A stretch of DNA of 64,000 nt from Adiantum capillus-veneris (lineage: Eukaryota > Streptophyta > Polypodiopsida > Polypodiales > Pteridaceae). The position numbers were made by a program, and so were the translations under genes. The stretch spans positions 95,333,840 to 95,397,839 of the forward strand of contig CM043971.1 in assembly GCA_014529385.2 (NCBI GenBank), given 5' to 3'. Positions 1-9,937 of this stretch are shown in pieces. How positions within the stretch are numbered: the first letter of the stretch is position 1; the number at the start of each line of letters is the position of its first letter. The notes below the pieces were generated by a model, which was not told the origin of the DNA, did no database searches, and saw nothing but the letters and a program-made list of their open reading frames with translations.

Positions 1-504
1 AGCTCAGGTACTACAATCACGATCGGTGTACCTCAGCATCAGATTTTGACCAAAACCTATCAGATCCCTTGTATACATCTTGTTCAAGTCACCAACCAAG
101 TTTCAAGCCATTTGGACATCAAAAACTCATAAAAAATCAGAGTCTAGTCCAAAACTCCCTTGTAGCCCAGAATTGGGACCTGTAAACTCAAAATTGGTTC
201 AAATGAAACACGGAGTGGACCAAAATGACCCTCCAACTATCAGCAACCCACTCATGTGATCAAATCTAATTTTGGCCTCTGAACTACGATCGCGATCGAT
301 GTACCTCAGCTCCAGAATTGGCTCAGATTTTAATCAGTCATAGCTCTAGTCTTCCTAGTCCCACTGGTGAAATATGGACAAGAATGGATGAAATGTGTTC
401 AAGTTATGATCAATTTTAACTTTTGAACTATTTTTTACTAAAAGTCTAAATGCGATTGATTGCGAAGGGAAAATCATGACAACTTGTGATTCTCCTGACG
501 TAGA
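1..504. other. Upstream flank of a broken element; no gene seen
   Basis: No convincing coding sequence is visible. The stretch holds two copies of a motif of about 27 bases, at 11-36 and 282-311, built around a GATCG-rich core followed by GTACCTCAGC. A third copy lies at 13564-13588, beyond the transposon inserted further on. The sharing suggests that 1-1060 and 12000-13800 belong to one older repeat, perhaps the LTR or untranslated region of an LTR element. No PBS was found here, so the class is open. Confidence 0.4.
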
Positions 505-1060
505 ATGCCTCGCCAAAAGAAAGAAAGGCAATGGACAACAGAACCCTATGAAGTGGAGGAGCTCGCTACAAATGAAAAGGCTCACATCTCGAAAGAGATA
601 CTAGCTCAGATCCCTGCCCACATATTCATCTCAAAGTTTAAGGATGCTGCTGGTGACATGGTAAAGACAAATATCATGCCACGAGAGATATGGAACCTCC
701 ACCGAAGGCCGGAAGTAATAGAGGCAGTGTGAGTTGTGCACTTGGATAAATTTTTCAGATTACAGCCATGGGGAACAGATTACATGAGGGCCCACGAGCT
801 CATGAGCTCGATACAATATGATGGGCAGGCAATGCTCATGGACAAGGATGGATCGAAGGTGAAAGTAAAGATCACGAAAGAAATCATCAACGAAGCTTTG
901 CATTTCCTCCCAGGGCAACACGATTTGCTGACAAAAGACAAAGTCACTGGATAATGAGAAGGCATTCGTCAGAGCAAAAGGAAACAAATACAAGTACAAT
1001 GACATGATATACGGAGAGCTGGAATTGCCAATGCGATTGATCTCTCAGCATTTCACATTA
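505..1060 (+). pseudogene. Left half of a broken coding element, interrupted at 1060
   Basis: A reading frame starts at the ATG at 505 (MPRQKKERQW). It is broken by an in-frame TGA at about 730 (a CGA-to-TGA type change) and by a frameshift near 950. It then runs to 1060, where a DNA transposon begins. Removing that transposon and one TA joins this frame to the open frame starting at 12000: ...QHFTL continues into MRVQKPPRYTEP. I do not recognise the family. The charged N-terminus and the nearby polypurine tract suggest a protein of a plant LTR-type element. That is inference; no protease, RT or integrase motif is visible. Confidence 0.5.
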
Positions 1061-1080
1061 GGAGAAATATGAACCTTGCA
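1061..1080 (+). repeat. Left terminal inverted repeat
   Basis: GGAGAAATATGAACC at the left end pairs with GGAAAAATATGAACC read from the right end on the opposite strand. Patchy similarity (GGAATTAAGGCTAAT against GGGATTAAGGTTAAT) continues about 60 bases inside each end. Confidence 0.75.
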
Positions 1081-1664
1081 TGGGCCTTATAAGGAATCCT
1101 AACTTTTAGGAATTAAGGCTAATGCTGTGTGGGGTTTAGGGGGCAAGGGCATTGAAGAAGGTAGTTTTGAGTAGTCTTTTCTAGCCTTTTTTTTAGACAA
1201 ATGTAGGATGTGGACCTAAAGGGTTACTTTCTCTCTCTAGCTTTTTCTAAAGTGAAGGAAGCATAGGGGTGTGTCCACATCAGCAAAAACGTGGGTCACA
1301 AAGAGACAAAATTTGAAATTCATTTTTACTTGTTTCTAACTTAAAACTCCCTCCCAACATATATACATATCCAAAAATCATTTTTTGACCCATTTTTTAA
1401 CCCACAAGCTTAGAAAGTCCATTTTTTCAAAACTCTTTTCCCCCAAAAAGTAATAAACGTTTTGTTCTCTCCTCCTCCTCTCTCCTCCCTCCTCCCTCCT
1501 CTCTCTCTCTCCCTCTCCTCTCCCTCCCTGCCCCTACCTTCCTCCTCCTCCCCAATCTCTCCCTCCCCCCCCCCCCTCCCTCCTTCTCTCCTCCCATCTT
1601 CCTCAACCTCTCTACCCTTCCCCCTCTATCTTTTCATCATTTGCTTCCTCACGCAACAGCTTCC

Positions 1665-4600
1665 ATGGTACTCACGGACATTACAAATGGTTTGCTTCCA
1701 CCACCACGTACTCCGCACACCAAAAGCATACATATTCACTTACCCACGGCATTTTCACCGAAGACCACTAGTGAAGGTGATCAAAAGTCATCACAGGAAC
1801 GTCGCACCGCTTGTGAGACCAATGTTGACATTTGGGTGGATGGCCATTTGTACCCTTACGATCCTATAAGCCGCTTCCATCCACCATTTAATAGCCTTTC
1901 CACATTTCTTCAATTTCTTGGGAGGGGAGAAGCAGGTTTGTTAGGCTATTGCAAGCGGTTGTGTATGGGTGCAGGTGCTTCTTTACATATGTGGATGCAC
2001 GAATGTCAAGCTCTTCACCTCAAGACGACGGCATTACAAGAGAGTGTTTCTTCTTCGGAGAGGGTAGTTAAAACTCTTGAATAACAAATGCAAGAAAAGG
2101 AGTCCCACATCCAGAAGCTTACCAACACCATCACATACTTGAAAGAAACACCCATTGGTGCAAGGGAACGCAAACGCACGTATTCATCCATTGAAACTCT
2201 TGCACATTCGGGAGCAGCACGCAAACGACGAGTTACAGCCACAAGGTGATTTGGTCTTTACTTGCATGATGCATTCTTACTTCACACTATTTTCTAACAT
2301 TTATGTTTATTTGTTGCTAGAAACTTCATCCAGGAGGCATGCGGTGGAACAAGCCAAGATGATCGAGTCAACCTTCTCACTAGTTGTCTCAATACCCAGG
2401 ACGTGATTTCTATCTTACAATCACCTGGAGGTAAGCACATTAAGGATGCAGTCACCAAGGACCTTATGCGTAAATTAAGAAATGTGGTTAGTGATGATGA
2501 CGTTCAACAAGCTTGTGATGAGGCTGGAATCAGCACCAAAGCATATCATGCTATTTTCCAACTCCTAAAGGATGCCCTCAAAGAACATGCATTGTGGAAA
2601 ACCTATTTCCCGTTCCTCACAAGGTCAAGATCGCAAAGAAGGCCACAAACGAAGATGTGTTCTCCCGCATTGGGACATACCTACACATTGAGGACACAAT
2701 GCCAACTTCCCTTTATGCTTCGTGCGCAACAAAGACAAGGGGAAAAGGTAAGAAACAATCCATAAGACCTTCGGAGAAGGGCTTTCGTTACACAATGTGG
2801 AACAATATTTTCGTGGATCTTAGAAGGCTTCAAGAAGCCATGCTTAGATTTTACGAGTTACCTGAAGAAGGTGACACACTTTACTTTTTTCTTTGGTATT
2901 ATTCTTATTATAACTCTGAGTTTAACACTAGGTTGGTAACCTAACAGGACATAAAAGTGTCCTTTCAGGGTTTTGAAAAAAACCTCCAAAACCATAGTAG
3001 ATCCACTCATTTTGTAAAATCCTTTCATGAGGTTATAGTTCAAGGCCTACTACTCATGGAAAAAATAAGAAACTTGTAAAATTTCTCATCTTTTGGTCAC
3101 ACCAAGCCTCCAAAGTTGATGGACCAGGGCATTTTCATCAAAACAGTCATTTCTTACATTTTGTTGCATAAAGATAAGATTAGGGATTTTTGTAGGACTT
3201 GAGATAAATTCCCTAGTTAACTTCAATGGGTTGGTGATCAGAACATATGATTGCTTCTCACTCACTATTTTTTGTTTTGCCAAAATAAATAGGTACAAAA
3301 AAGTTGAATTTTTACCATTCTGCAAACCTATCATCATAGTTTCTATAGCCACTCTCAATACAAATAATATATGCATGTTTTCTTAGTTCTCTATTGTCCT
3401 TTATGTTCATAAGGAGCCATGGAGCATGTCAAAATAATAACACACCTCTTACCAAGGGGAATCTTGGGGACAAAGATGAAGTGCTAAATACAGCAAACAT
3501 GAAAAAACTGAGTTCAACATTATGAGTTGTAGAATCCCATAGAAACTATTCAATATCTAGCCAAATTTGATCCTTATGACTAGATATGGTTACTGCCTAC
3601 AAAATGCATGTAGTTGTCACAAGAAACTAACAATATTGAAAAAGATATACTTGATATACTAGAGTGTTCCGTTTTCTTCTATAATTGAAAAAATCAACCA
3701 TCATTGTTTACTATGCAAAATAGGGTATTAGGTGCCCCAAAACTCAAGGAATATTAGCTTTATGTTACAATATGCGACATAGAAAATCAAAAATGCATTT
3801 GGATATGAAATCCACCAAAAAAATCATAGAAGAGCTAAAATTGGCTAAAAAACAGGATTTGACAATTTTTGTTATTTGGTCATAAGTTAAAACTTTAATA
3901 TTTATTTCTCCCTAGAAGCATCAAGACATGTTGAGGACTACTAAAGATAGTTCTCTAGCATTATAGAGCTCACAAACATGAATTATAGAGTGGTATAGTT
4001 GCAAAAACTTGAAAAAAGCCAAAAACAGGACCCATTTTTTCACACAGTTTAGGTTGTAAAATGTTGTGCAAGGACAAAGTTAAAGATGGAATTGATATTC
4101 CAAAAAAATGTCGGGTTTTTTTCAGCTCATGAGACAACTTTCTAGATAGATAGAACCTCAAAATCCATTTTGAAACTCTTCACATAATTCAAGGAAAATG
4201 GTCACTTAACAGGACATAAAAGTGTCCCATTACCAACCTAGTGTTAAGGTCTTAGCACTATTTATTTTGTAGTGCTTGGCACAAAAGTCGCTTTTGTGCT
4301 GAAACTCGATGAGTGTCAAATAGTGAAAGGCCGAAGGTTAGAGAGGCTAAGTTTCACTCTAATGAACGAGGCCCTTCTGCAAACCAAGCGAAGGGATTCA
4401 ATCGAGCCATCTCCCACCCCATCTTTTAGCGTGCAATCAGAGAAAGACATTTGGTGGTTAGGTGCTATTGAGGTGCCCAAAGAGACCAATGGAGTACTTT
4501 CATGGATTTTTGAGAGAACTCCATGGATCACAGAAGTAATACACTCCCAAATTGCAGGTCAGAAGTTGGAGATTGAGGGTTTTGGTAGTTATGATGTGGA

Positions 4601-5926
4601 GTGGCACTTAGGTGGGGATTTGAAGACCATAAAGTGTTTGCTTGGCTGCAAACAAGGGGCTTCTTCTCTCATGCCTTGTCGATTTTGCACTCGAGGGTAC
4701 AAACTTAATGGAAAAAAATCACATAAGAGCACTGCAAAGGCCGGTTCCATGCTTCCATGGCAAGGGCATGGAGAACAAGGGTTAGATTGTCGTGATGTCG
4801 GAGATGAAGGTAGAGAATGGGAAGCGTCTATTCTGAGATGTCCCATGCTCAATGCCCCAGACCGTGATCAATGGACAACGCTTGGAATCCAATCTTTCGA
4901 TTTCCTCTATCGAATGTACATTTTTGTACATTACACGCATTTTTGATAGGCCATTGAAGCTCCACATTGACTATGCTTTCACAATGAAACCGTTGGAAAA
5001 GTCTAAGGAAGCGATCGAAAGAGTGGAGGTACTCTTGAATTCCATTGGCTGTCACGGTGGAAATGTGTCTATCGTTACTGCAAAAAACATAGGGGAGGCC
5101 CATGAAATTGCTCAACAAGTGTCAATGAGTGGACAAAAAGCTAAACACTTTTTGAAGAAAGTTTCCCAAGGAAAGCCAAGTCGATATGATGCTAAAAACA
5201 GCTCCAACCAGTAGGCAGGTAACCTTTGGGAGCTTTGGAAGGAGTTATGCAAAGCTACTACCGACAATGATTCAAATGGCGAGCTTGCAAACAAGCGCAA
5301 GCAAGTTTGGTCACATTTTGATAAAATGGTCAAGCTTATGGGCCTTAACAGCACAACAGAAGAACAACGCCAATCATTTCAAGAAGCCTTGGCGGATTTT
5401 ACCAAGGTTTTCACCCTTTCTTGGGGTGAAAATAACATCACACATTACATGGTAAGTCATTTTACATGGTGTATTCATTACAAGGGATTGTTTTTATTTA
5501 ATAATGTGGATCGTTTACTCATGTGAACAGCATATCTTGTTTGCGCATGGTGCATTTTTTATGCACAAGTATGGATCGCTTGAAATTTTTAGCACTCAAG
5601 GCATGGAGAAGTCCCATTATCGAGCAAGGGGAGTGTACTTCAAAAATACTCGACATGGTGGTGGAATGGTGCAATCCAATTATTTGGAGGAGATGTTCAA
5701 TTGGTTTTTTCGCACAACATTTGCTCGTAAGCTCACAATGGAGCGTGTGCGACAATCCAAGATTGCTATTGAAGTGCGGAAATGGAGTCGTCAAGAGCAT
5801 AGCAACAAGTGGCAAATGTCGCAAGGTCCCACCAAGCATGCTGCATGGCGACGATGGAGAGTGCGACAAGGATCAAAGTGGATACTGCGCGAGTCACTAA
5901 ACGTGAACGCAAGGTCCAACTCTTAG
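1665..5926 (+). pseudogene. DDE-type transposase, four exons, broken
   Basis: Proposed exons are 1665-2245, 2321-2870, 4273-5451 and 5531-5926, with GT-AG introns of 75, 1402 and 79 nt. The middle intron is about 80 nt once an inserted element is removed. The start is the ATG in TTCCATGGTA. Exon 1 encodes a Q/E/K-rich coiled coil followed by basic clusters (RERKR, ARKRR) that could be a nuclear signal. Candidate catalytic residues are Asp in KLDECQI (4308), Asp in HLGGDLK (4617) followed by a CRFC zinc-type pair (4677-4688), and Glu in FSTQGMEKSH (5606). An Asp followed by a CxxC insert and a late QGxEK glutamate is seen in several large eukaryotic cut-and-paste transposases. Damage: TAA at 2082, frameshift near 2588, frameshift near 4900, and TAG at 5212. 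About 900 codons in all. Superfamily unassigned. Confidence 0.65.
2926..4243. mobile_element. 1.3 kb CACTA-ended non-autonomous element in a transposase intron
   Basis: The element begins CACTAGGTTGGTAA and ends with its inverted copy TTACCAACCTAGTG. It is flanked on both sides by TTAA (2922-2925 and 4244-4247). Next to each end lies a short palindromic block, GGACATAAAAGTGTCC. No coding sequence is evident inside. It lies wholly within an intron whose length without it (about 80 nt) matches the other introns of the host transposon. CACTA...TAGTG ends recall En/Spm elements, which usually duplicate 3 bp; a TTAA duplication recalls piggyBac or Kolobok. The class is therefore ambiguous. Confidence 0.75.
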
Positions 5927-5984
5927 CGACATGTTTATTTAAAAAATAATACTTTTAAAAAAAAAATTAGTGTGAACAGGGCCC

Positions 5985-6010
5985 TTTTTAAATGGGCCCT
6001 TATAAATATT
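5985..6010 (+). promoter_or_regulatory. Core promoter of the H3-like gene
   Basis: TATAAATA at 6001-6008 lies 58 bases before the ATG. It is preceded by two GGGCCC blocks (5979-5984 and 5994-5999). TGGGCC/TGGGCY elements are known in plant promoters active in dividing cells; that link is family knowledge and its use here is inference. A comparable TATA with a G-rich flank precedes the - strand gene starting at 9691. Confidence 0.5.
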
Positions 6011-6065
6011 GCATGCTCTCATAAACCACTCATTTCTTAAGAACAAGTGAGCTCTTACCAACGAA

Positions 6066-6962
6066 ATGGCGCGCACCAAACAAACTGCGAAAGAGCATCC
6101 ACCTGCCAACAAAAACACCCTCCAAGGATGTGAGAAGCCATCATGGCTTAAAGGCACAAGAAAACTGCCACGAACGCCTGGCCGTTCCAGGAACTCATAT
6201 GGTAGTGGGCATGGTGGTAGGGCACGAGAGTCATCGAGGACTGTTGAATCTCCACCTCCTCAAGATATAACACCTAGAAGGAGAATGAAGCAACGTGCCC
6301 AGCGCTGGAGAGAAGAAGAGGGCCAGCAAACAACAGAGTCCGATAGGGAGCAGCCGTCGCGCCACCAATCACAAGCAGGACCATCCAGGACTCGAGTGGT
6401 CCATACAGACATTGAATCAGAGAGTGAGCCACCATGGCTGCGAGAAAAAATACTGCGCACACACCGGGTGGTTGTTGGGGGAAAGACATTGCCTGGAGGC
6501 CAGGGAGCTCTCCCCACACGACAAGATCGGCAGCCAAGGGAAGAGGAAGAATCAGAAGAGGCTGCAGAACCAGCCCCTAAGCATGTAAATAGGCACAATT
6601 CTAAGTTTTTCAAGAAGCCTAAACACCGCCTGCCAGCAAATGTGCAAGTGCCCCCAAGACAACCGCAGCGGCGCCGAAAAATAGCAAGGGCCTTTGCAGA
6701 AATCCGCCACTACCAGAAGACAACGGAGCTTTTGATTCGACGCGCCCCCTTTGCTCGCACTGTGAAGGAGGTGCTTCAAAGCTATGGAAATCAGTATAGA
6801 ATGCAAGCAATAGCGCTAGAGGCTATTCAAGAAGCTGCGGAGGCCCACATCATTTCGGTGTTGGAAGATACCAACCTATGCGCCATACATGCAAAGCGAG
6901 TGACAATACAGCCAAAAGATATGCAGCTTGCACGTCGATTGCGACGAGACTTCGAGCATTAG
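6066..6962 (+). CDS. Transposon-borne histone H3-like protein with long inserted linker
   Basis: A single open frame of 298 codons. Residues 1-8 are MARTKQTA, the canonical H3 N-terminus including Lys4; the Lys9 region diverges (KEHPPA). Residues about 9-210 are a low-complexity Arg/Lys/Glu/Ser/Pro-rich linker with RRRMKQR and [10 protein letters not shown] patches. Residues 211-298 are a full H3 histone fold: alphaN ([15 protein letters not shown]), alpha1, loop 1 of canonical length, alpha2 (IQEAAEAHI) and the near-invariant [15 protein letters not shown], then PKDMQLARR. By eye the fold is 50-60% identical to ordinary plant H3 and closer to canonical H3 than to CENH3. Ordinary H3 is about 136 residues. 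Expected location is the nucleus, possibly in nucleosomes with H4; whether it assembles is unknown. No intron is seen. It follows the transposase by 140 bp with its own TATA box. Confidence 0.9.
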   Translation: MARTKQTAKEHPPANKNTLQGCEKPSWLKGTRKLPRTPGRSRNSYGSGHGGRARESSRTVESPPPQDITPRRRMKQRAQRWREEEGQQTTESDREQPSRHQSQAGPSRTRVVHTDIESESEPPWLREKILRTHRVVVGGKTLPGGQGALPTRQDRQPREEEESEEAAEPAPKHVNRHNSKFFKKPKHRLPANVQVPPRQPQRRRKIARAFAEIRHYQKTTELLIRRAPFARTVKEVLQSYGNQYRMQAIALEAIQEAAEAHIISVLEDTNLCAIHAKRVTIQPKDMQLARRLRRDFEH

Positions 6963-7073
6963 CCGAAGTTACCCCTCTTTTTGTATTGCACACCCTTATC
7001 TTTGTAATGATTTGACTTTCCAATGACAATATGATCAACAGTTGTGTCTACTGTGTCTATTATCTTTGTAATG

Positions 7074-7985
7074 AAATGACTTTGTAATTTCAAGTTCTGT
7101 ATGTAATTGCAGTCAATTTCAGTAAATTTGTGCTTTTTAAGTATGCTTGAGGGTAGATAAACCTATAAGGTGCATCTAAATGAATGATACAAAACCAATC
7201 CATTGCAATAAATTTGTGCTTTGTAGGTATCCTAGGGGGTAGATTAGCCTACTAGGGGCAAAAAAAAGCCTGCCCACAAGGGCGCGCAAATGGCCCATCC
7301 AAAACTGATGGATGGGCCATTTGCGCGCCCTTGTGGCTAGGCTTTTTTTTGCCCCTTGTAGGCTTATCTACCCCCTAGGATACCTACAAAGCACAAATTT
7401 ACTAAAACCTATTGGTTTTGCATCATTATTTTACATGGATCCTTGTGGACACCCTTTTTTGGCCATTTCAAGCTTTGAATTCCCTATAGGATATAAAAAT
7501 AAATAACATATTGTGAAACCAAGTGTCTATGCAATAGTAATTTGGATTTTTCAAATGTCCAATGTAATTGGACTTTTTGGTGCAGGGGTGTACTAGGTAT
7601 AGCTGAAGCAGGTGATAGTGTGCTGGAAACTTCATCTCATAATTGATTTCACCTTTTCTAGTGTCCTTGAGTGTGAACAATATGTTGGAATTGCCATAAA
7701 AAGGGTGCATCTAAATGAGTGATGCAAAACCAATCCATTGCAATCAATTTGTGCTTTGTAGGTATCCTAGGGGGTAGATTAGCCTAATAGGGGCAAAAAA
7801 AAGCCTGGCCACAAGGGTGCGCAAATGGCCCATCCAAAACTGAAGGATGGGCCATTTGCACGCCCTTGTGGCCAGGCTTTTTTTTTGGCCCTTATAGGCT
7901 TATCTACCCCCAAGGGTACTTAAAAAGCACAAATTTACTGAAATTAACTGCAATTACATACAGAACTTGAAATTACAAAGTCACC
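7074..7985. repeat. Nested palindromes in the transposon centre
   Basis: Two large palindromes lie between the convergent gene blocks. The first has 90 bp arms at 7210-7300 and 7310-7400 around a 9 bp loop. The second has arms at 7747-7835 and 7844-7932. An outer inverted repeat joins 7074-7160 to 7895-7985. The block starting GTGCATCTAAATGA occurs at 7171 and again at 7705, so one palindrome probably arose by a roughly 530 bp tandem duplication. No ORF is supported here. Possible roles are a foldback insertion or bidirectional transcript 3' ends; neither is shown. Confidence 0.75.
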
Positions 7986-8248
7986 AATCAAAAAAAAATT
8001 CATATCACCAATTGAAACAATTTTGAAGATTGACAAATCACATTCAAAAGAATTTGCAATATAGAGAGACAATTTCAAATATTTTGTATTCCTTCCAAAA
8101 CGGTGATTTTACATCATGTATCTGAGGAGTTCATAATTTTTTTTATCATTTCCTGGTGCCTATTTTGCGCGTAAGGCAACTCCCCAGTCAAGAGGGAATG
8201 CACTATGGCCTTTGGGTCATTTGAGCCAATGGAAGCATGTATCCCTAT

Positions 8249-9691
8249 CTAGGCAAGCACTTTACCACGAAAGCCAGTGCCAAACGCTGTGCATACAAGG
8301 GATCTACGCACTAGGAACACTTGATGCGCAGTTTGAGCAATGGTGCTCAAACACAAAAACTTGCTCAAAGCTTTTAACGACCAAGTCATAAAATGGGCTT
8401 GGGGAGTAAATTCATTATGGATAATGGCCACATCGCCAGGGGGGAGTTGTCCTAGGTAATGCGCAAGAGAAGCTTGAGGTCCAAAGCCCGTCCGCTTGCC
8501 ACCCGTCCTTGCAGCAAAATCATCAACCTCCACAACATCCTGTCATAAATCGATGAAGGTTGAGAAAAAAGACAATGAAGGATAAAATAGTAACATGAAA
8601 ATTAGGATACATTTTACCTCCTGCTCCTTGTCGTCCTCCTCCCTGTTGCCCTTTGCATCCAAGTCAATGCTCCCATGCACCACAGATACGAGCTTTGGAT
8701 CATCAGATGGGAGGTTGCATAATGGCATAGGCATCCTAGCAGCCTCAACCTTGGCTTGCGTGGCTTGGAAATCTTCATCGGCCACGTGCAACTGCTCTGC
8801 TGCCAGGACCTTCGCACATACAACTACAATAGTGTCAGCAACAGAGTCCCCATCTGGCAAGAGCTTGCTTTCTAGGGCATCTGGCGTATTGTCTAAGGGA
8901 CATTTGCTGCTGTTGCATAGCACGCTCAAGCATTCATCCATGCGCAGGCCAAATGCTTTCTCCAAATCATGCAGGAACACATACTCCTCCCCATCCACTA
9001 ACACTGAGGAGAAGCGGCTTATTTCTACCTCTGGGATAGCCACATCCGTCAATGGTAGTGGCACTGGAGTGTCACTAGGGCCAGCTGCAACTATGGATTT
9101 CTCAACCACTTCCTCAAGACCCCTAGGATACTCGAGCCGATGTGCTTTTCCTTCCGTTGCAGGGTTCATGGGTATAACCTGCTGCTCCTTGGTGTCCTTG
9201 ATAAAGGACCCAACTTGAAGGTGTGGTAAGCGGAGCTCCTCCAAATCAGGTTCCTCGCTCACCAAGAAGATAAATGTTGCGAGCCGAGAAAGCCACTCCA
9301 CCCCCAACTTGCGCTTCTTGAGCGCTGACACCCCAGGGGCTTGCTCGTCCAAGTAATGGCCTGCATCGGTTTCAATTTCTAGGAATCGTTGCAACCGCTT
9401 GGAGAATGGGCGATCACCTTTGTGTATATAGCGCAAAAGATCTCAAGGCACCCAGATCCCTGCATGTGGGGGGATAGATACAGAATATTTTATGATGTGC
9501 TCCTCCATGAACGCAAAAATCTCCTCAAATGCATCCATGTGAAGGGCAACTGTGGCGTCAAGGTCAGGGAGACGAGTAAAAAAGTTGTGGAGGTCCAACT
9601 TCCCTTTGTATTTGGTGTCCTCGAGGAAGAGGATGAAGCGTGACAAAGGGGTGGATGTGGGTGCAGATGCAGAGGCTGTGGAAGCATCCAT
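8249..9691 (-). pseudogene. Transposon gene B, unknown protein, two exons, one stop
   Basis: On the - strand, exon 1 is 9691-8618 and exon 2 is 8539-8249, with a 78 nt GT-AG intron. The frame continues exactly across it (KEQE into DVVEVDD). Total is 455 codons including the stop. The start MDASTASASAP is chosen over an upstream non-ATG extension because a TATA-like box lies about 85 bases upstream. A single TGA at 9443-9445 (after HAGIWVP) interrupts the frame, and the same frame resumes at once with DLLRYIHKGDR. This fits a CGA-to-TGA change. The protein is acidic in the middle (EEPDLEEL, EVEISRF, EEDDKEQE) with no recognised domain. It is carried with the transposase and H3-like gene, so a role in transposition or chromatin is only inferred from position. 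Confidence 0.6.
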
Positions 9692-9769
9692 GTCTAGCCT
9701 GGGGTGTAGATAGAGAGCGGAGGAGCTCAAGAGTTGCAAAAGTGAAAATAGTGAATGAGTTAGGTGGCC

Positions 9770-9790
9770 CCCCTTTTATAATGGACCCTT
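9770..9790 (-). promoter_or_regulatory. TATA-like box of gene B
   Basis: On the - strand the sequence reads CATTATAAAAGGGGGG about 85-90 bases before the ATG at 9691. It has a G/C-rich flank, as the H3-like gene's promoter does. Confidence 0.45.
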
Positions 9791-9868
9791 TTTTTAAGAC
9801 ATTAAAAAAAAAGGCACTTTCACCAAAAAATGATTTCTCATCCCAATGCAAAAAATTATATTCAAAGG

Positions 9869-9892
9869 CATGATTTGCTGAAGCAAATCATG
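9869..9892. repeat. Perfect 11 bp hairpin between genes B and C
   Basis: CATGATTTGCT and its complement flank a 2 bp loop. It lies between the 3' end of gene C (9938) and the promoter of gene B. It may mark a transcript end; no function is shown. Confidence 0.5.
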
Positions 9893-9937
9893 TTGATTAT
9901 AGCGGGGATCAATATGAAAATTGCAAGAGTTACAAAG

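Noticed and set aside
1462-1869. 135-codon frame through the CT-rich block
   Set aside because: The first 60 codons are Ser/Pro/Leu from a CT and poly-C tract. The better-supported transposase start is at 1665 in another frame.
3086-3376. - strand frame inside the CACTA-ended element
   Set aside because: No family features; the element shows no transposase and the frame is within expectation for AT-rich DNA.
6260-6613. - strand frames overlapping the H3-like gene
   Set aside because: Shadows of the H3 ORF caused by its biased linker composition.
6066-6962. Reading the H3-like gene as CENH3
   Set aside because: The alpha2/loop 2 region ([15 protein letters not shown]) and canonical loop 1 length fit ordinary H3 rather than CENH3.
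8595-9218. 207-codon + strand frame over gene B
   Set aside because: Antisense shadow. The - strand has a consistent intron, start, promoter and whole-codon length.
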